Below are positions 58,701 to 62,170 of a stretch of DNA of 64,000 nt, in pieces. The position numbers and the translations under genes were made by a program. Numbering within the stretch: the stretch's first letter is position 1; each line of letters opens with the position of its first letter. The notes below the pieces were generated by a model that did not search any database, was not told the origin of the DNA, and saw only the letters and a list, made by a program, of their open reading frames with translations. The stretch comes from Halichoerus grypus (Eukaryota > Chordata > Mammalia > Carnivora > Phocidae): positions 16,014,775 to 16,078,774 of the forward strand of contig NC_135717.1 of NCBI RefSeq assembly GCF_964656455.1, given 5' to 3'.

Positions 58701-61610
58701 AATGTTCATCATCATTAGCCATGAGGGAAATTCAAATCAAAACCACATTGAGATACCACCTTACACCAGTTAGAATGGCAAAAATGGACAAGGGAAGATA
58801 CAACAAGTGTTGGAGAGGTTGTGCAGAAAGGGGAACCCTCTTACACTGTTGGTGGGAATGTAAGTTGGTACAGCCATTTTGGAAAACAGTGTGGAGGTTC
58901 CTCAAAAATTTAAAAATAGAGCTACGCTATGACCCAGCAATTGCACTCCTGGGTATTTACCCCAAAGACACAGATGTAGTGAAAAGAAGGCTCATATGCA
59001 CCCCAATATTCATAGCAGCAATGTCCACAATAGCCAAACTGTGGAAAGAGCTGAGATGCCCTTCAACAGATGAATGGATAAAGAAGCTGTGGTCCATATA
59101 TACAATGGAATATTACTCAGCCATCAGAAAGGATGAATACCCAATTTTTACATCAACATGGATGGGACTGGAGGAGATTATGCTAAGTGAAATAAGTCAA
59201 GCAGAGAAAGTCAATTATCATATGGTTTCACTTATTTGTGGAACATAAGGAATAGCATGGAGGACATTAAGAGAAGGAAGGGAAAAATGAAGGGGGGGAA
59301 ATAGGAGGGAAAGATGAACCATGAGAGACTATGGACTCTGAGAAACAAACTGAGAGTTTTGGGGGGAGGTGGGGGGATGGGTTAGCCTGGTGATGGGTAT
59401 TAAGGTGGGCACGTACTGCATGGAGCACTGGGTGTTATACGAAAACAATGAATCATGGATCACTACATCAAAAACTAATGATGTACTGTATGGTGACTAA
59501 CGTAACATAATAAAATAAAATAAAATAAAAAATACCTTGCTAGCTGTCACACGTCGATAAGACAGCCCTGGTGGGTAGAAGAAGGTGACTATGGTTCCAT
59601 AGGAGTCCTCACCATCATTCCACACCATCACTTTCATATTCATCTCCAGGGTACTCCCCACCAACAGCGTCTTCAAGCTAGGTGTTGGAGCAGAGGGCAG
59701 GAGATGATTCTGGGACTGGGGCTAGAAAGGGTCTGGGGATGAAACACAGAGTGGGGAGGTAGGGGAGAAATAGGGGACAGGATGTTTTTCTGAGCACAGG
59801 CTAGAAATGTTAGGGAAAGCCAGAGCAAGAGCTCCAGGTTCCAGAAAAGGAGCCGGGGAACCAGGGCAGGTCTAACGGAGTGGTAGCTCACCCTGAGAAG
59901 CCAAAGGAGATGCCAAGGTCATCCTGGCAGACATGGTCAGCTCCACAATTCTTCTCAAAGGGGAGCTGAGAGGGAAGGCAAAGCAGGGTTTTCCCCAAGA
60001 TCTGGAGTCCACACCCTCCACTCCCTTCTGGAAGATTCCAATACCAGGACTTACAGAGGCTGTGTAGTATCTCTGAGCATCCACAGCCAACATAGGCCGG
60101 AGGCTTCCAAAGGAAGGGATAGGCTTGCCCACCAGGGAGAAGTTGAGACGCAAGGTGATGGGGGTCACTGAGTCCTCCACACAGGCCTAAAGGATGGACA
60201 TTGAAGACAGCAGTGGCAAGGAAATGCATCTTCACAGTCACTAGCTATGTCCTGTTCCCTCATCTGCAAAATGGGGTCATAAGGATACCCAGCTGTGCTC
60301 AATTGCTACAATTCCACCATTTAGAACCTCTGCTTTGCCTGATTTCTGCCTTGAATTCCTTCCCCACAGCATCCCACATGGCTCACTCATTCTATTCAGG
60401 ATCTTCCCAAACTTTACCTGATCCAAGAGGTCTCCCAACACCTTCTCTACTCTCCTCCCTGACTTTATCTTTTTTCATAGAATTCATCACTACCTGACAT
60501 CTATTATTTAGGAACTTGATTGTTTTTGGCCTTCTCTCAGAGTTTCCTGTGGGCATGACTGTTTTGTCCACTGTTGCATCCCCAGTGCCTAAGACAGGAC
60601 CTATCTCAGAGAAGCAGCTCCTAAAAGAATCCCAGTGCATCACCCCATAGTTCTCTGAAGCAGTGGTACTCTCCTAAAATCCAACTGTGTAGCCTCAGCC
60701 GTTGCAGGTGATCCATCCATTTACTCATTTGCTCACTCACTCATCAGCTAACCAGTGTTATGCACCTCCTGCATGCCAGGTCCTGTGGTAGGGCTAAGCC
60801 ACAGTGAGAATCAGAACACACCCTGTTCCTTCCCTGCCCAGCCCATCGCCAGCCGCAGGATCTCTGCCATCCCCAGGACTCTGAGGTCCCCTTACCAGGA
60901 GGAGCAACTTCACAGTCTCACAGTACTGTCTCAGCCCAAGGACTCGGACACGAGTCAGATTCCAGGTCTTTGTCTCCTCAAAGATGGCACGAGGACTCTG
61001 GCGGCCTGGGTCGAGGGTCAGGTCAAAGGTCACAGAGCTTTGGAGGTTACCTGTAGGGGAAAGGAGGGGGTAAGGAGGGCTGAGAGAGCTAGAAACTCCC
61101 CAGGTGGACAAGGGTCAAGGCAGGAGACAGGAGTCCTGAGTTAAGGGACTCTAAGGGCCAGGGTATCTTGGGTCAGAGAGGCGAGGACTCACCCAGCCGA
61201 TTCTTGGGACTTTCATAAATATGAAGACAGACATTGGCGTCGCCCAGTGCATTGACAGAGGAGGTCTCCTCCCGACACTCAAACAGAGACCTGGCTATCT
61301 CTGCAGGTTTGAATCGGATGCTCATCCACACCCTGAGTACAGGTCTGGTCCTAAGGGCAGAACACTGAGTTGAGGGCAGGTCCTTGGTCCCAGAAGGGCA
61401 AACTGGGATGGGGGTGGGGAGGCTGAAATCCTAGGCAGACTTAGAATGATCTGGAAGTGTCTGAGGAGGACTTTCTCACCTGAGCAGCAGCACCTGCCCG
61501 TGGGCCCCCACGGCCAGGTCCACCAGTCCATCCAGGGTAAGGTCCTGACCCCCACTCAGTGACTGCCCAAAATACTGGAGGCTGGGGGAGAGCTGGGAGG
61601 CTGAGATCCT
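7242..61610 (-). CDS. ITGAX: Integrin alpha-X (CD11c), 3' half: 16 coding exons, 589 codons plus stop
   Basis: Joining 16 minus-strand exons (61480-61610, 61193-61350, 60896-61050, 60055-60186, 59892-59965, 59536-59677, 11978-12094, 11809-11888, 11641-11724, 9468-9546, 9250-9357, 9063-9146, 8744-8857, 8502-8603, 8126-8236, 7242-7340) gives one open frame of 1770 nt. All junctions are GT/AG and all phases match. Order of domains: last FG-GAP blade, thigh, calf-1 (Cys-rich start [13 protein letters not shown]), calf-2, one membrane span, GFFKR tail. The family pairs with beta-2 (CD18) on myeloid and dendritic cells and binds iC3b, fibrinogen and ICAMs. The tail pattern NGQ..PENGT matches my recollection of human CD11c, not the CD11b or CD11d tails. 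The I domain would lie beyond the right edge. I see no disabling lesion. ITGAX versus a CD11 paralogue is inference from recalled sequences. Confidence 0.87.
7415..7580 (+). repeat. MIR remnant in the last intron
   Basis: CGCCTACTATGTTCAAGCAC, followed by a diverged MIR core and a GTCACAGA-like end. Confidence 0.6.
7865..8070 (+). mobile_element. CAN-SINE in the intron between the membrane-span and tail exons
   Basis: Starts GGGCACCTGGGTGATTCAG and ends in (AAAT)n and an A-run. Target copies AGAAAGAATGGGATCA at 7849-7864 and 8071-8086. It ends about 55 bp from exon 15's donor. Confidence 0.94.
8126..8236 (-). CDS. ITGAX: ITGAX exon 15: transmembrane helix
   Basis: 111 nt, phase 0. It encodes [13 protein letters not shown] and then a hydrophobic span of about 23 residues ([20 protein letters not shown]) ending ILYK. 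The GxxxG-like small-residue stretch is typical of CD11 membrane segments. Acceptor CTCCACTCCAG, donor AAG|GTGAGT. Confidence 0.94.
8502..8603 (-). CDS. ITGAX: ITGAX exon 14: calf-2, membrane-proximal
   Basis: 102 nt, phase 0. It encodes [20 protein letters not shown] and [13 protein letters not shown]. One N-R-S sequon. Acceptor CTGTCTTGCAG, donor CAG|GTAGTG. Confidence 0.92.
8744..8857 (-). CDS. ITGAX: ITGAX exon 13: calf-2 disulfide region
   Basis: 114 nt, phase 0. It encodes [17 protein letters not shown] and [18 protein letters not shown]. Family Cys residues are present, plus an extra one in FCCDL where I recall RCD in human. One N-L-S sequon. Acceptor TTCCTAG, donor CAG|GTGTGT. Confidence 0.92.
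9063..9146 (-). CDS. ITGAX: ITGAX exon 12: calf-2
   Basis: 84 nt, phase 0. It encodes [13 protein letters not shown] and [13 protein letters not shown]. Acceptor TTTTCCTAG, donor CTG|GTAAGG. Confidence 0.92.
9250..9357 (-). CDS. ITGAX: ITGAX exon 11: calf-2
   Basis: 108 nt, phase 0. It encodes [18 protein letters not shown] and [18 protein letters not shown] is shared with human CD11c as I recall it. Acceptor CCCTCTGTGCAG, donor CAG|GTACTC. Confidence 0.92.
9468..9546 (-). CDS. ITGAX: ITGAX exon 10: calf-2
   Basis: 79 nt, phase 2 in and phase 0 out. It completes the Ser of [18 protein letters not shown] and ends at HRYQ. One N-F-S sequon. Acceptor CTCTCACCAG, donor CAG|GTAGGT. Confidence 0.92.
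9547..11640 (-). other. ITGAX: ITGAX intron between exons 9 and 10
   Basis: About 2.1 kb. Apart from the SINE at 11232-11414 and possible eroded MIR/L2 near 10650, I see nothing. The ORFs in it lack any family resemblance. Confidence 0.7.
11232..11414 (+). mobile_element. CAN-SINE, older copy
   Basis: Starts CTCAGGCACCCAAGTTGCTC and ends AAATAAAATATTTTTTAAAA. Target copies AAGAACCGTAA and AAGAACTATAA. Confidence 0.85.
11641..11724 (-). CDS. ITGAX: ITGAX exon 9: calf-1/calf-2 boundary
   Basis: 84 nt, phase 2 in and phase 2 out. It encodes (S)[13 protein letters not shown] and [14 protein letters not shown]. Acceptor TTTCTCCAG, donor AG|GTACCA. Confidence 0.92.
11809..11888 (-). CDS. ITGAX: ITGAX exon 8: calf-1
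   Basis: 80 nt ending in phase 2. It encodes [20 protein letters not shown] and LTANVS, closely matching the CD11c pattern I recall. One N-V-S sequon. Acceptor TTCCTCAG, donor AG|GTGAGC. Confidence 0.92.
11978..12094 (-). CDS. ITGAX: ITGAX exon 7: calf-1, first exon after the 47-kb intron
   Basis: 117 nt, phase 0 at both ends, encoding [18 protein letters not shown] and [16 protein letters not shown]. The acceptor TGCCCTTGCCTAG has a good pyrimidine tract. The donor is CAG|GTCAGC. It joins exon 6 in frame. Confidence 0.9.
12320..12575 (-). repeat. Ancient mammalian L1 3' end (probable)
   Basis: Reads CATTTTATTATGGAAATTTT, later TCACATCATTTTATCCAGAA, like the reversed 3' UTR of L1M elements shared across placentals. 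Identification is from memory of the consensus. Confidence 0.45.
12580..13845 (-). mobile_element. Minus-strand L1 3' fragment, split
   Basis: Reversed L1 3' UTR (12580-12797) and ORF2 C-terminus (13036-13845) around a nested plus-strand scrap. The codon block at 13591-13818 reads as the C-terminal ORF2 part. Being sense to ITGAX, it puts L1 3'-end sequence in the pre-mRNA. Confidence 0.82.
12798..13035 (+). mobile_element. Plus-strand L1 3' end nested in the minus-strand L1
   Basis: GAGGGAGACAAACCATAAGA through TTAATTTAAAAAAATAAAAA. Target copies AGCCTCTCATGG and AGCCTTTCATGA flank it. Confidence 0.8.
13897..14098 (+). mobile_element. CAN-SINE, diverged
   Basis: Starts GGTGCATGGATGGCTCAGCT and ends AAATAAATAAATAAATTTAA. 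The body is older than the other SINEs. Confidence 0.8.
14137..14680 (+). mobile_element. L1 3' fragment with doubled 3' UTR
   Basis: The end of ORF2 and a 3' UTR containing an internal A/GAA-rich run near 14375-14398, then a second 3' UTR half and the tail. Target copies AAAAAGGCTTGATTTTGTGG at 14117-14136 and 14681-14700. Confidence 0.88.
14701..14846 (+). mobile_element. L1 3' end inserted at the same duplicated target
   Basis: GTATTAAGGAGGGCATGTAC-type start and an A-rich tail. It is flanked by the second (14681-14700) and third (14847-14864, AAAAAGCCTTGATTTTAT) target copies. Confidence 0.87.
14865..15176. other. Short unassigned intron segment
   Basis: About 310 bp, AT-rich. I recognise no repeat or exon. 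It is one of the few remains of the original intron. Confidence 0.5.
16045..17168 (+). pseudogene. L1-A ORF1, broken by indels and a SINE
   Basis: Begins [18 protein letters not shown]. Two nt are missing near 16240 in the coiled coil. The RRM block ([20 protein letters not shown]) is at 16400-16560. A SINE then interrupts, and the C-terminal part resumes at 16898. A G missing near 17060 spoils the ILY motif region. Confidence 0.85.
16644..16883 (-). mobile_element. CAN-SINE in ORF1 of L1-A
   Basis: T-run and a long (TTTA)n tract, then the reversed body ending TCAGGCGCCCCC. Target copies AAGGAAACCATCTT at 16630-16643 and 16884-16897. Confidence 0.94.
17251..21050 (+). pseudogene. L1-A ORF2, broken
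   Basis: The endonuclease segment 17304-18026 has [43 protein letters not shown] and [12 protein letters not shown] and ends at a TAG. The RT segment 18411-19337 reaches [17 protein letters not shown], then loses frame just before the FADD motif. The 3' blocks 19623-20351 and 20625-21050 are in other frames. Confidence 0.9.
21428..22275 (-). mobile_element. Minus-strand L1 3' fragment nested in L1-O
   Basis: L1 3' UTR and ORF2 end in reverse orientation. Target copies AAATTAGATTTG (21416-21427) and AAACTAGATTTT (22277-22288) flank it, and the L1-O endonuclease sequence resumes after. It includes a (TG)n run at 21839-21858. Confidence 0.8.
21839..21858. repeat. (TG)n microsatellite
   Basis: About ten TG units followed by a TATACACATATACATA stretch, inside the minus-strand L1 fragment. 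Confidence 0.85.
22951..23837 (+). pseudogene. L1-E ORF1, degraded
   Basis: Starts at ATGACTAGAAGG. The frame is broken in the coiled coil near 23150 and again near 23280. The C-terminal block 23565-23837 keeps ILYPAWLSF and ends [10 protein letters not shown]. Confidence 0.8.
23919..27892 (+). pseudogene. L1-E ORF2, degraded and split by a SINE
   Basis: The start [19 protein letters not shown] reads through [14 protein letters not shown] until the SINE at 24092. Endonuclease, RT (FTDDMILY in place of FADD) and C-terminal blocks follow in several frames, ending HMVPLICGM. Confidence 0.85.
24092..24269 (+). mobile_element. CAN-SINE in ORF2 of L1-E
   Basis: Starts GGGACGCCTGGGTGGCTCAG and ends in a 12-A run. 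Target copies GTGAAGGGGT and GTGTAGGGGT. Confidence 0.93.
28599..29686 (+). mobile_element. L1 insertion with 5' inversion (twin priming)
   Basis: An inverted ORF2 segment (28599-29608, reading on the minus strand, with FADDMILY at about 29095) is joined to a direct 3' end with A-rich tail (29609-29686). Long target copies, AAAGAAATTGAATAAGTAATC less its last base at 28578-28597 and its near-identical partner at 29687-29706, flank the whole. That shows a single event. Confidence 0.88.
30357..30573 (-). mobile_element. Minus-strand L1 3'-end scrap in L1-O
   Basis: A T-rich start, then reversed L1 3' UTR (TAACACCCAGTGCTCATCAC). Target copies TCTCACCATGACTATTT at about 30340-30356 and 30573-30589. 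Confidence 0.8.
30717..30918 (+). mobile_element. CAN-SINE in L1-O
   Basis: Starts GGGGCGCCTGGGTGGCTCAT with an internal deletion before GCGGTTCAGGTCATG. Target copies GAAAATCCGAAAGA (30703-30716) and GAAAACCCGAAAGA (30919-30932). Confidence 0.93.
32052..32115 (+). mobile_element. Short L1 3'-end scrap in L1-O
   Basis: Reads ACTACATCAAAAACTAATGA, then GGCTAACTGAACATT and an AAAG-rich tail. It sits in the middle of the ORF2 phrase that normally runs AACAGACACATGAAAAAATG. Confidence 0.7.
32169..32395 (+). mobile_element. Second twin-primed L1 3' fragment in L1-O
   Basis: Reversed L1 3' UTR (32169-32343) is joined to the direct terminal piece TATATGCTGGCTAACTGAAC with a CAAAAA-rich tail. Flanking copies are AAAACTATGATG and AAAACATGATG. 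Confidence 0.75.
33280..33690 (+). pseudogene. ERV gag 3' end with nucleocapsid zinc knuckle
   Basis: A basic and acidic stretch (REPENEN) precedes a single CCHC-like knuckle at about 33504-33550 (CAYCK, then GHWKRE after a 1-nt shift). The last Cys codon reads Arg. One knuckle is the gammaretroviral pattern. The upstream gag is missing. Confidence 0.65.
33697..33984 (+). pseudogene. ERV protease remnant
   Basis: A 95-codon open stretch with the retropepsin flap-like order [11 protein letters not shown], then PLLGCDLL. The catalytic Asp-Thr-Gly is Asn-Thr-Arg here, so the active site is lost. Confidence 0.75.
34080..35150 (+). pseudogene. ERV reverse transcriptase remnant
   Basis: Many stops. 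LPQGFKNS is kept at about 34515. The catalytic box appears as QYVVV where the family has a Tyr-x-Asp-Asp, so both Asp residues are gone. The connection region [17 protein letters not shown] with ITKPLYE (34806-35150) is open. Confidence 0.8.
35350..35615 (+). mobile_element. Two nested L1 3' ends inside ERV pol
   Basis: The outer scrap (35356-35389 and 35565-35610) is flanked by AGTGGTCTC and AGTAGTCTC. It is split by an inner L1 3' end (35395-35563) flanked by AAAAACTA copies. Confidence 0.75.
35690..36115 (+). pseudogene. ERV RNase H remnant
   Basis: FIDGNSAVW at about 35748 and [20 protein letters not shown] at 35915 match the first and third catalytic strands of retroviral RNase H, and HCWGHQK follows. 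Stops separate the blocks. Confidence 0.75.
36116..37110 (+). pseudogene. ERV integrase remnant, core largely deleted
   Basis: The HHCC zinc-binding start (HQSTHSGQ, then CDICATKQ) is at 36365-36495. After GTFIRM-like sequence the region jumps to the C-terminal part ([11 protein letters not shown] at 36750), so most of the catalytic core is missing. The domain near 36960-37090 precedes env. Confidence 0.7.
37244..38640 (+). pseudogene. ERV env remnant
   Basis: An ATG and a hydrophobic signal-like start ([13 protein letters not shown]) lead to a surface-unit CXXC-type motif (CCWICH). After several stops comes a transmembrane-unit segment with LDYILAEQ and a Cys-x6-Cys pair (38340-38400), then a membrane span ([14 protein letters not shown] at 38565) and a basic tail. 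The layout is of class I env type. It is not translatable as it stands. Confidence 0.75.
38836..39788 (+). mobile_element. L1-C, 5' part (5' UTR), upstream of nested L1-B
   Basis: Starts GGATTTGGAACAAGATGGCA and runs through a GC-rich head and then a T-rich block. Before it stands the 5' target copy AAAAGACAGTGGGGA (38821-38835); the matching copy AAAAGATAGTGGGGA is at 52209-52223. The small ORFs here are 5' UTR noise. Confidence 0.88.
40665..41555 (+). CDS. L1-B ORF1p, intact (296 aa)
   Basis: This is the only complete element ORF in the window. It has a basic N-terminus ([12 protein letters not shown]), a heptad-rich coiled coil at about residues 45-118, an RRM-like domain at about 130-225 with [19 protein letters not shown], and a C-terminal domain ending [14 protein letters not shown]1p of L1 forms RNA-binding trimers that coat the element RNA in cytoplasmic particles. 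The conserved ILYPARLSF motif reads ILYLARLSF here (Pro to Leu), so it may be less active than it looks. The start is the first ATG after the 5' UTR, in the same place as in L1-A and L1-D. Confidence 0.85.
   Translation: MTRRRSPQNRKNSEIMTYAADLQMDADITKMSEMEFRLAIVKTMARMEKSINGNIESLRAEMKAELAELKNAINEIQSDLDNLTARVTEAEERISDLEDNIIDKKGKEEAREKQLRVHENRIREISDTMKRSNVRIIGIPEGVERERGLEDVFEQIVAENFPNLGNETNIPVLEVERTPPKIKANRPTPWHVIVILANLRTKETILRAVRGKRFLMYRGRNIRITSDLSTENWQARKAWQDIFRVLNEKNMQPRILYLARLSFRMDGEMQTFQARQKLKEYVTTKLALQEILRGVL
41634..45693 (+). pseudogene. L1-B ORF2, broken
   Basis: Begins [16 protein letters not shown] and carries the endonuclease motifs [27 protein letters not shown] and [12 protein letters not shown] missing T near 41885, a stop at 42677, the SINE at 42884, a short rearrangement near 43570 and an indel near 43970 break the frame. 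The block 43977-45245 (422 codons) is open and covers the RT thumb to the Cys-rich C-terminus. Confidence 0.9.
42884..43086 (+). mobile_element. CAN-SINE in ORF2 of L1-B
   Basis: Starts GGGACGCCTGGGTGGCTCAG and ends in a 15-A run. Target copies GAAATTATTATTAAAAACTA and GAAATTATTATCAAAAACTA. Confidence 0.93.
45933..46123 (+). mobile_element. CAN-SINE in the 3' UTR of L1-B
   Basis: Starts GGGCGCCTGGGTGGCTCAGT. Target copies AAAAACTAATGATGT on each side restore the usual L1 3' UTR phrase. Confidence 0.93.
46194..46406 (+). mobile_element. CAN-SINE abutting the end of L1-B
   Basis: Starts GGGCACCTGGGTGGCTCAGT and ends (AAAT)n. Target copies AAAATTCTTGGGATAGAG (46177-46194) and AAAATTTTAGGATAGAG (46407-46423). 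The first of these is also the 3' target copy of L1-B. Confidence 0.9.
46966..47857 (+). pseudogene. L1-C ORF1, frameshifted
   Basis: Begins [15 protein letters not shown]. An indel near 47030, another near 47215 and a third near 47420 divide it. Coiled-coil and RRM segments ([17 protein letters not shown]) and the C-terminal ILYPSRLSL motif are recognisable. Confidence 0.85.
47939..51704 (+). pseudogene. L1-C ORF2, few lesions
   Basis: The endonuclease is complete in frame for 215 codons, with [19 protein letters not shown] and [16 protein letters not shown] at 48584 is in frame, and the same frame then continues to 49729. One nt is missing near 49727. The next block, 49768-51525 (585 codons), holds the RT core FADDMILY and the C-terminal Cys region ([18 protein letters not shown]). 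A last frameshift lies near 51520. Confidence 0.9.
52224..53033 (+). repeat. ERV 3' LTR, split by a SINE
   Basis: About 620 bp once the SINE (52340-52530) is removed. It starts TAGAAACC after a purine-rich GTGGGGA, has a TTTTTTATTTGCCTTAAAAA promoter-like patch near 52860, AATAAA at 52948-52953, then a U5-like CAGTGATTGGCTTTGCTGTG and an end at GGTTACCA. The limits are inferred because there is no second LTR to compare. Confidence 0.7.
52340..52530 (+). mobile_element. CAN-SINE in the ERV 3' LTR
   Basis: Starts GGGGCGCCTGGGTGGCTCAG. Target copies AGAATCTTGCCTG at 52327-52339 and 52531-52543. Confidence 0.94.
53034..53581 (-). other. ITGAX: Remnant of the original intron beside exon 6, with an L1 scrap
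   Basis: 53146-53278 is a plus-strand L1 3' end (GGTGATGGGTATTAAGGAGG to AATAAAAAAAAAG) with target copies GAATATTG and GAATACTG. The rest matches nothing I know and is most likely the pre-insertion intron, which L1-D pushed away from exon 6. Confidence 0.65.
54461..55335 (+). pseudogene. L1-D ORF1 (RNA-binding trimer protein), broken
   Basis: Starts [16 protein letters not shown] as in the intact ORF1 of L1-B. The frame is lost at TGA 54737 and by nearby 1-nt indels. Later blocks keep the RRM ([20 protein letters not shown]) and the C-terminal ILYPARLSF motif, in separate frames. Confidence 0.85.
55430..59248 (+). pseudogene. L1-D ORF2 (endonuclease-reverse transcriptase), broken
   Basis: The endonuclease region retains [19 protein letters not shown] (read across a frame change), [13 protein letters not shown] and [11 protein letters not shown]. 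The RT region retains [17 protein letters not shown] and FADDMMLY. The frame breaks near 55680, at TAG 56215, after 56427, near 57168 and at 57688 (2 nt missing). The last segment, 57686-59248, is 520 codons uninterrupted to the normal end VSLICGT. Confidence 0.9.
59530..59541 (-). promoter_or_regulatory. ITGAX: Exon 6 5' splice site inside an L1 target-site duplication
   Basis: In gene sense the junction reads CAAG|GTATTT and is followed at once by a T-rich run made of the complement of the L1-D tail (TTTTATTTTATTTTATT). The 10-bp AAATACCTTG on the plus strand (59530-59539) recurs at 53582-53591, directly before the L1-D 5' end. The donor itself is therefore part of the duplicated target. 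Confidence 0.85.
59536..59677 (-). CDS. ITGAX: ITGAX exon 6: calf-1, last exon before the 47-kb intron
   Basis: 142 nt, phase 2 in and phase 0 out, encoding [13 protein letters not shown].., [13 protein letters not shown] and [11 protein letters not shown]. The acceptor is AACACCTAG. The donor is CAAG|GTATTT, weak because the consensus A at +4 and G at +5 are both T. The donor lies inside the target-site duplication of L1-D, whose A-rich tail begins at once downstream in gene sense. Skipping this 142-nt exon would shift the frame. Confidence 0.9.
59892..59965 (-). CDS. ITGAX: ITGAX exon 5: start of calf-1 (genu Cys cluster)
   Basis: 74 nt, phase 0 in and phase 2 out. It encodes [20 protein letters not shown]. 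The C-x5-C motif with the D-D-L that follows is the conserved opening of calf-1 in integrin alpha chains. Acceptor CCCTCTCAG, donor GG|GTGAGC. Confidence 0.9.
60055..60186 (-). CDS. ITGAX: ITGAX exon 4: thigh domain
   Basis: 132 nt, phase 0 at both ends. It encodes [16 protein letters not shown] and [15 protein letters not shown]. The Cys at residue 2 pairs with the preceding exon's QYC in the family. There is one N-F-S sequon. Acceptor CATCCTTTAG, donor TCT|GTAAGT. Confidence 0.9.
60340..60640 (+). repeat. L2 remnant in the intron between exons 3 and 4
   Basis: CCTGACTTTATCTTTTTTCA, later GTTGCATCCCCAGTGCCTAA, in the order of the L2 3' consensus. Confidence 0.65.
60896..61050 (-). CDS. ITGAX: ITGAX exon 3: thigh domain
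   Basis: 155 nt with a CCCCTACAG acceptor and a CTG|GTAAGG donor. It encodes [16 protein letters not shown] and [18 protein letters not shown]. One N-glycosylation sequon (N-L-T) is visible. It reads in frame with its neighbours. Confidence 0.9.
61193..61350 (-). CDS. ITGAX: ITGAX exon 2: propeller-thigh junction
   Basis: 158 nt, phase 2 in and phase 1 out. It begins by completing the Arg of [14 protein letters not shown], the strand that leaves the propeller in CD11 chains. It includes the thigh Cys pair region (LFECREE and NVCLHIYE). The acceptor is GCCCTTAG and the donor G|GTGAG. Confidence 0.9.
61480..61610 (-). CDS. ITGAX: ITGAX exon 1 of window: last beta-propeller blade
   Basis: The acceptor is CTCTGTTCAG and the donor AG|GTGAG; the exon is 131 nt, ending in phase 2. 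It encodes [20 protein letters not shown] and continues with [17 protein letters not shown]. This is an FG-GAP repeat whose D-L-T-L-D-G-L-V-D loop is the Ca2+-binding type found in the lower face of integrin propellers. The preceding exon is not in the remaining 2.4 kb of the window. Confidence 0.9.
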
Positions 61611-61864
61611 CTGAACAGAGAGGGAAAGGCAAGTCAGGTTGAGGGTGATGGAAACAAGTTGGAAATCAGCAACAAAAGGAACAGTGAGGTAGGAATGTGG
61701 GAGACAGAAAGAAGAGCTCAGTAGTGAAAAGATGTCACCAGAAGTGCCTAAAAAGAGGAGGTGGGGTGGGGAAATGATGACCAGAGAAAAGATCCCCAAG
61801 ACAAAAATGAAGAAGTGGTGATTGAGAGTTTGGTCTGGTGACCTGTGTCTCATTCATTCATTCT

Positions 61865-62060
61865 TCTACTTAGTCTCAGGTCCAATTCTGGCTCTGCTCA
61901 TGAGCCATGAGGCCTTGGGCCAGGATCCAATCTTACTGTGCCTCAGTTTCCTCATCTTTCACATGGGGATAATAATATCTTAGAGTTTAGCTGTGAGTAG
62001 TAAATGAATTAATGCATATAGTTCTTTGAACAGCAAAAGTCACTAGTCACTGATTATGAT
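61865..62060 (-). repeat. MIR, minus strand
   Basis: GTGCCTCAGTTTCCTCATCT followed by GGGGATAATAATATCTTAGA and a TTAATGCATATAG-type end, which is the reverse complement of the MIR core. Confidence 0.75.
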
Positions 62061-62069
62061 GAGTATTAG

Positions 62070-62170
62070 AGCTAGAAGGGACCTCAGAGCTCATCTAGCC
62101 CCACTTCCCACTTTGCAGACAGTGCCTAGGCCACACAGCCTTTAAGAGGCCAACTCCAGACCTGAAATCA
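62070..62170 (+). repeat. MIR-family or similar old SINE remnant
   Basis: AGCTAGAAGGGACCTCAGAG, then CACACAGCC and a TCAGATCCTCTGACCCCAGG end. I know this phrase from old mammalian SINEs but not which family it is. Confidence 0.4.

Larger units (their letters stand above)
53592..59529 (+). mobile_element. L1-D: near-full-length LINE-1 inserted at the ITGAX exon 6 donor
   Basis: About 5.9 kb. It starts GAAAAGATGGCAGAGAAG, a typical carnivoran L1 5' end, then a GC-rich 5' UTR, ORF1, ORF2, and a 3' UTR ending ACATAATAAAATAAAATAAAA. Flanking duplications AAATACCTTG at 53582-53591 and 59530-59539 show it arrived as one retrotransposition event. It is antisense to ITGAX. Confidence 0.93.

Noticed and set aside
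12095..59535. Bacterial-type systems, CRISPR arrays or phage genes
   Set aside because: No repeat-spacer pattern. All repeated units are L1, SINE or ERV with target-site copies.
7242..61610. ITGAD or ITGAM as the identity of the integrin gene
   Set aside because: The tail has NGQ and PENGT and the calf exons follow the CD11c pattern. The CD11b tail ends in a GPPGAEPQ-like run and the CD11d tail is longer and acidic, as I recall them.
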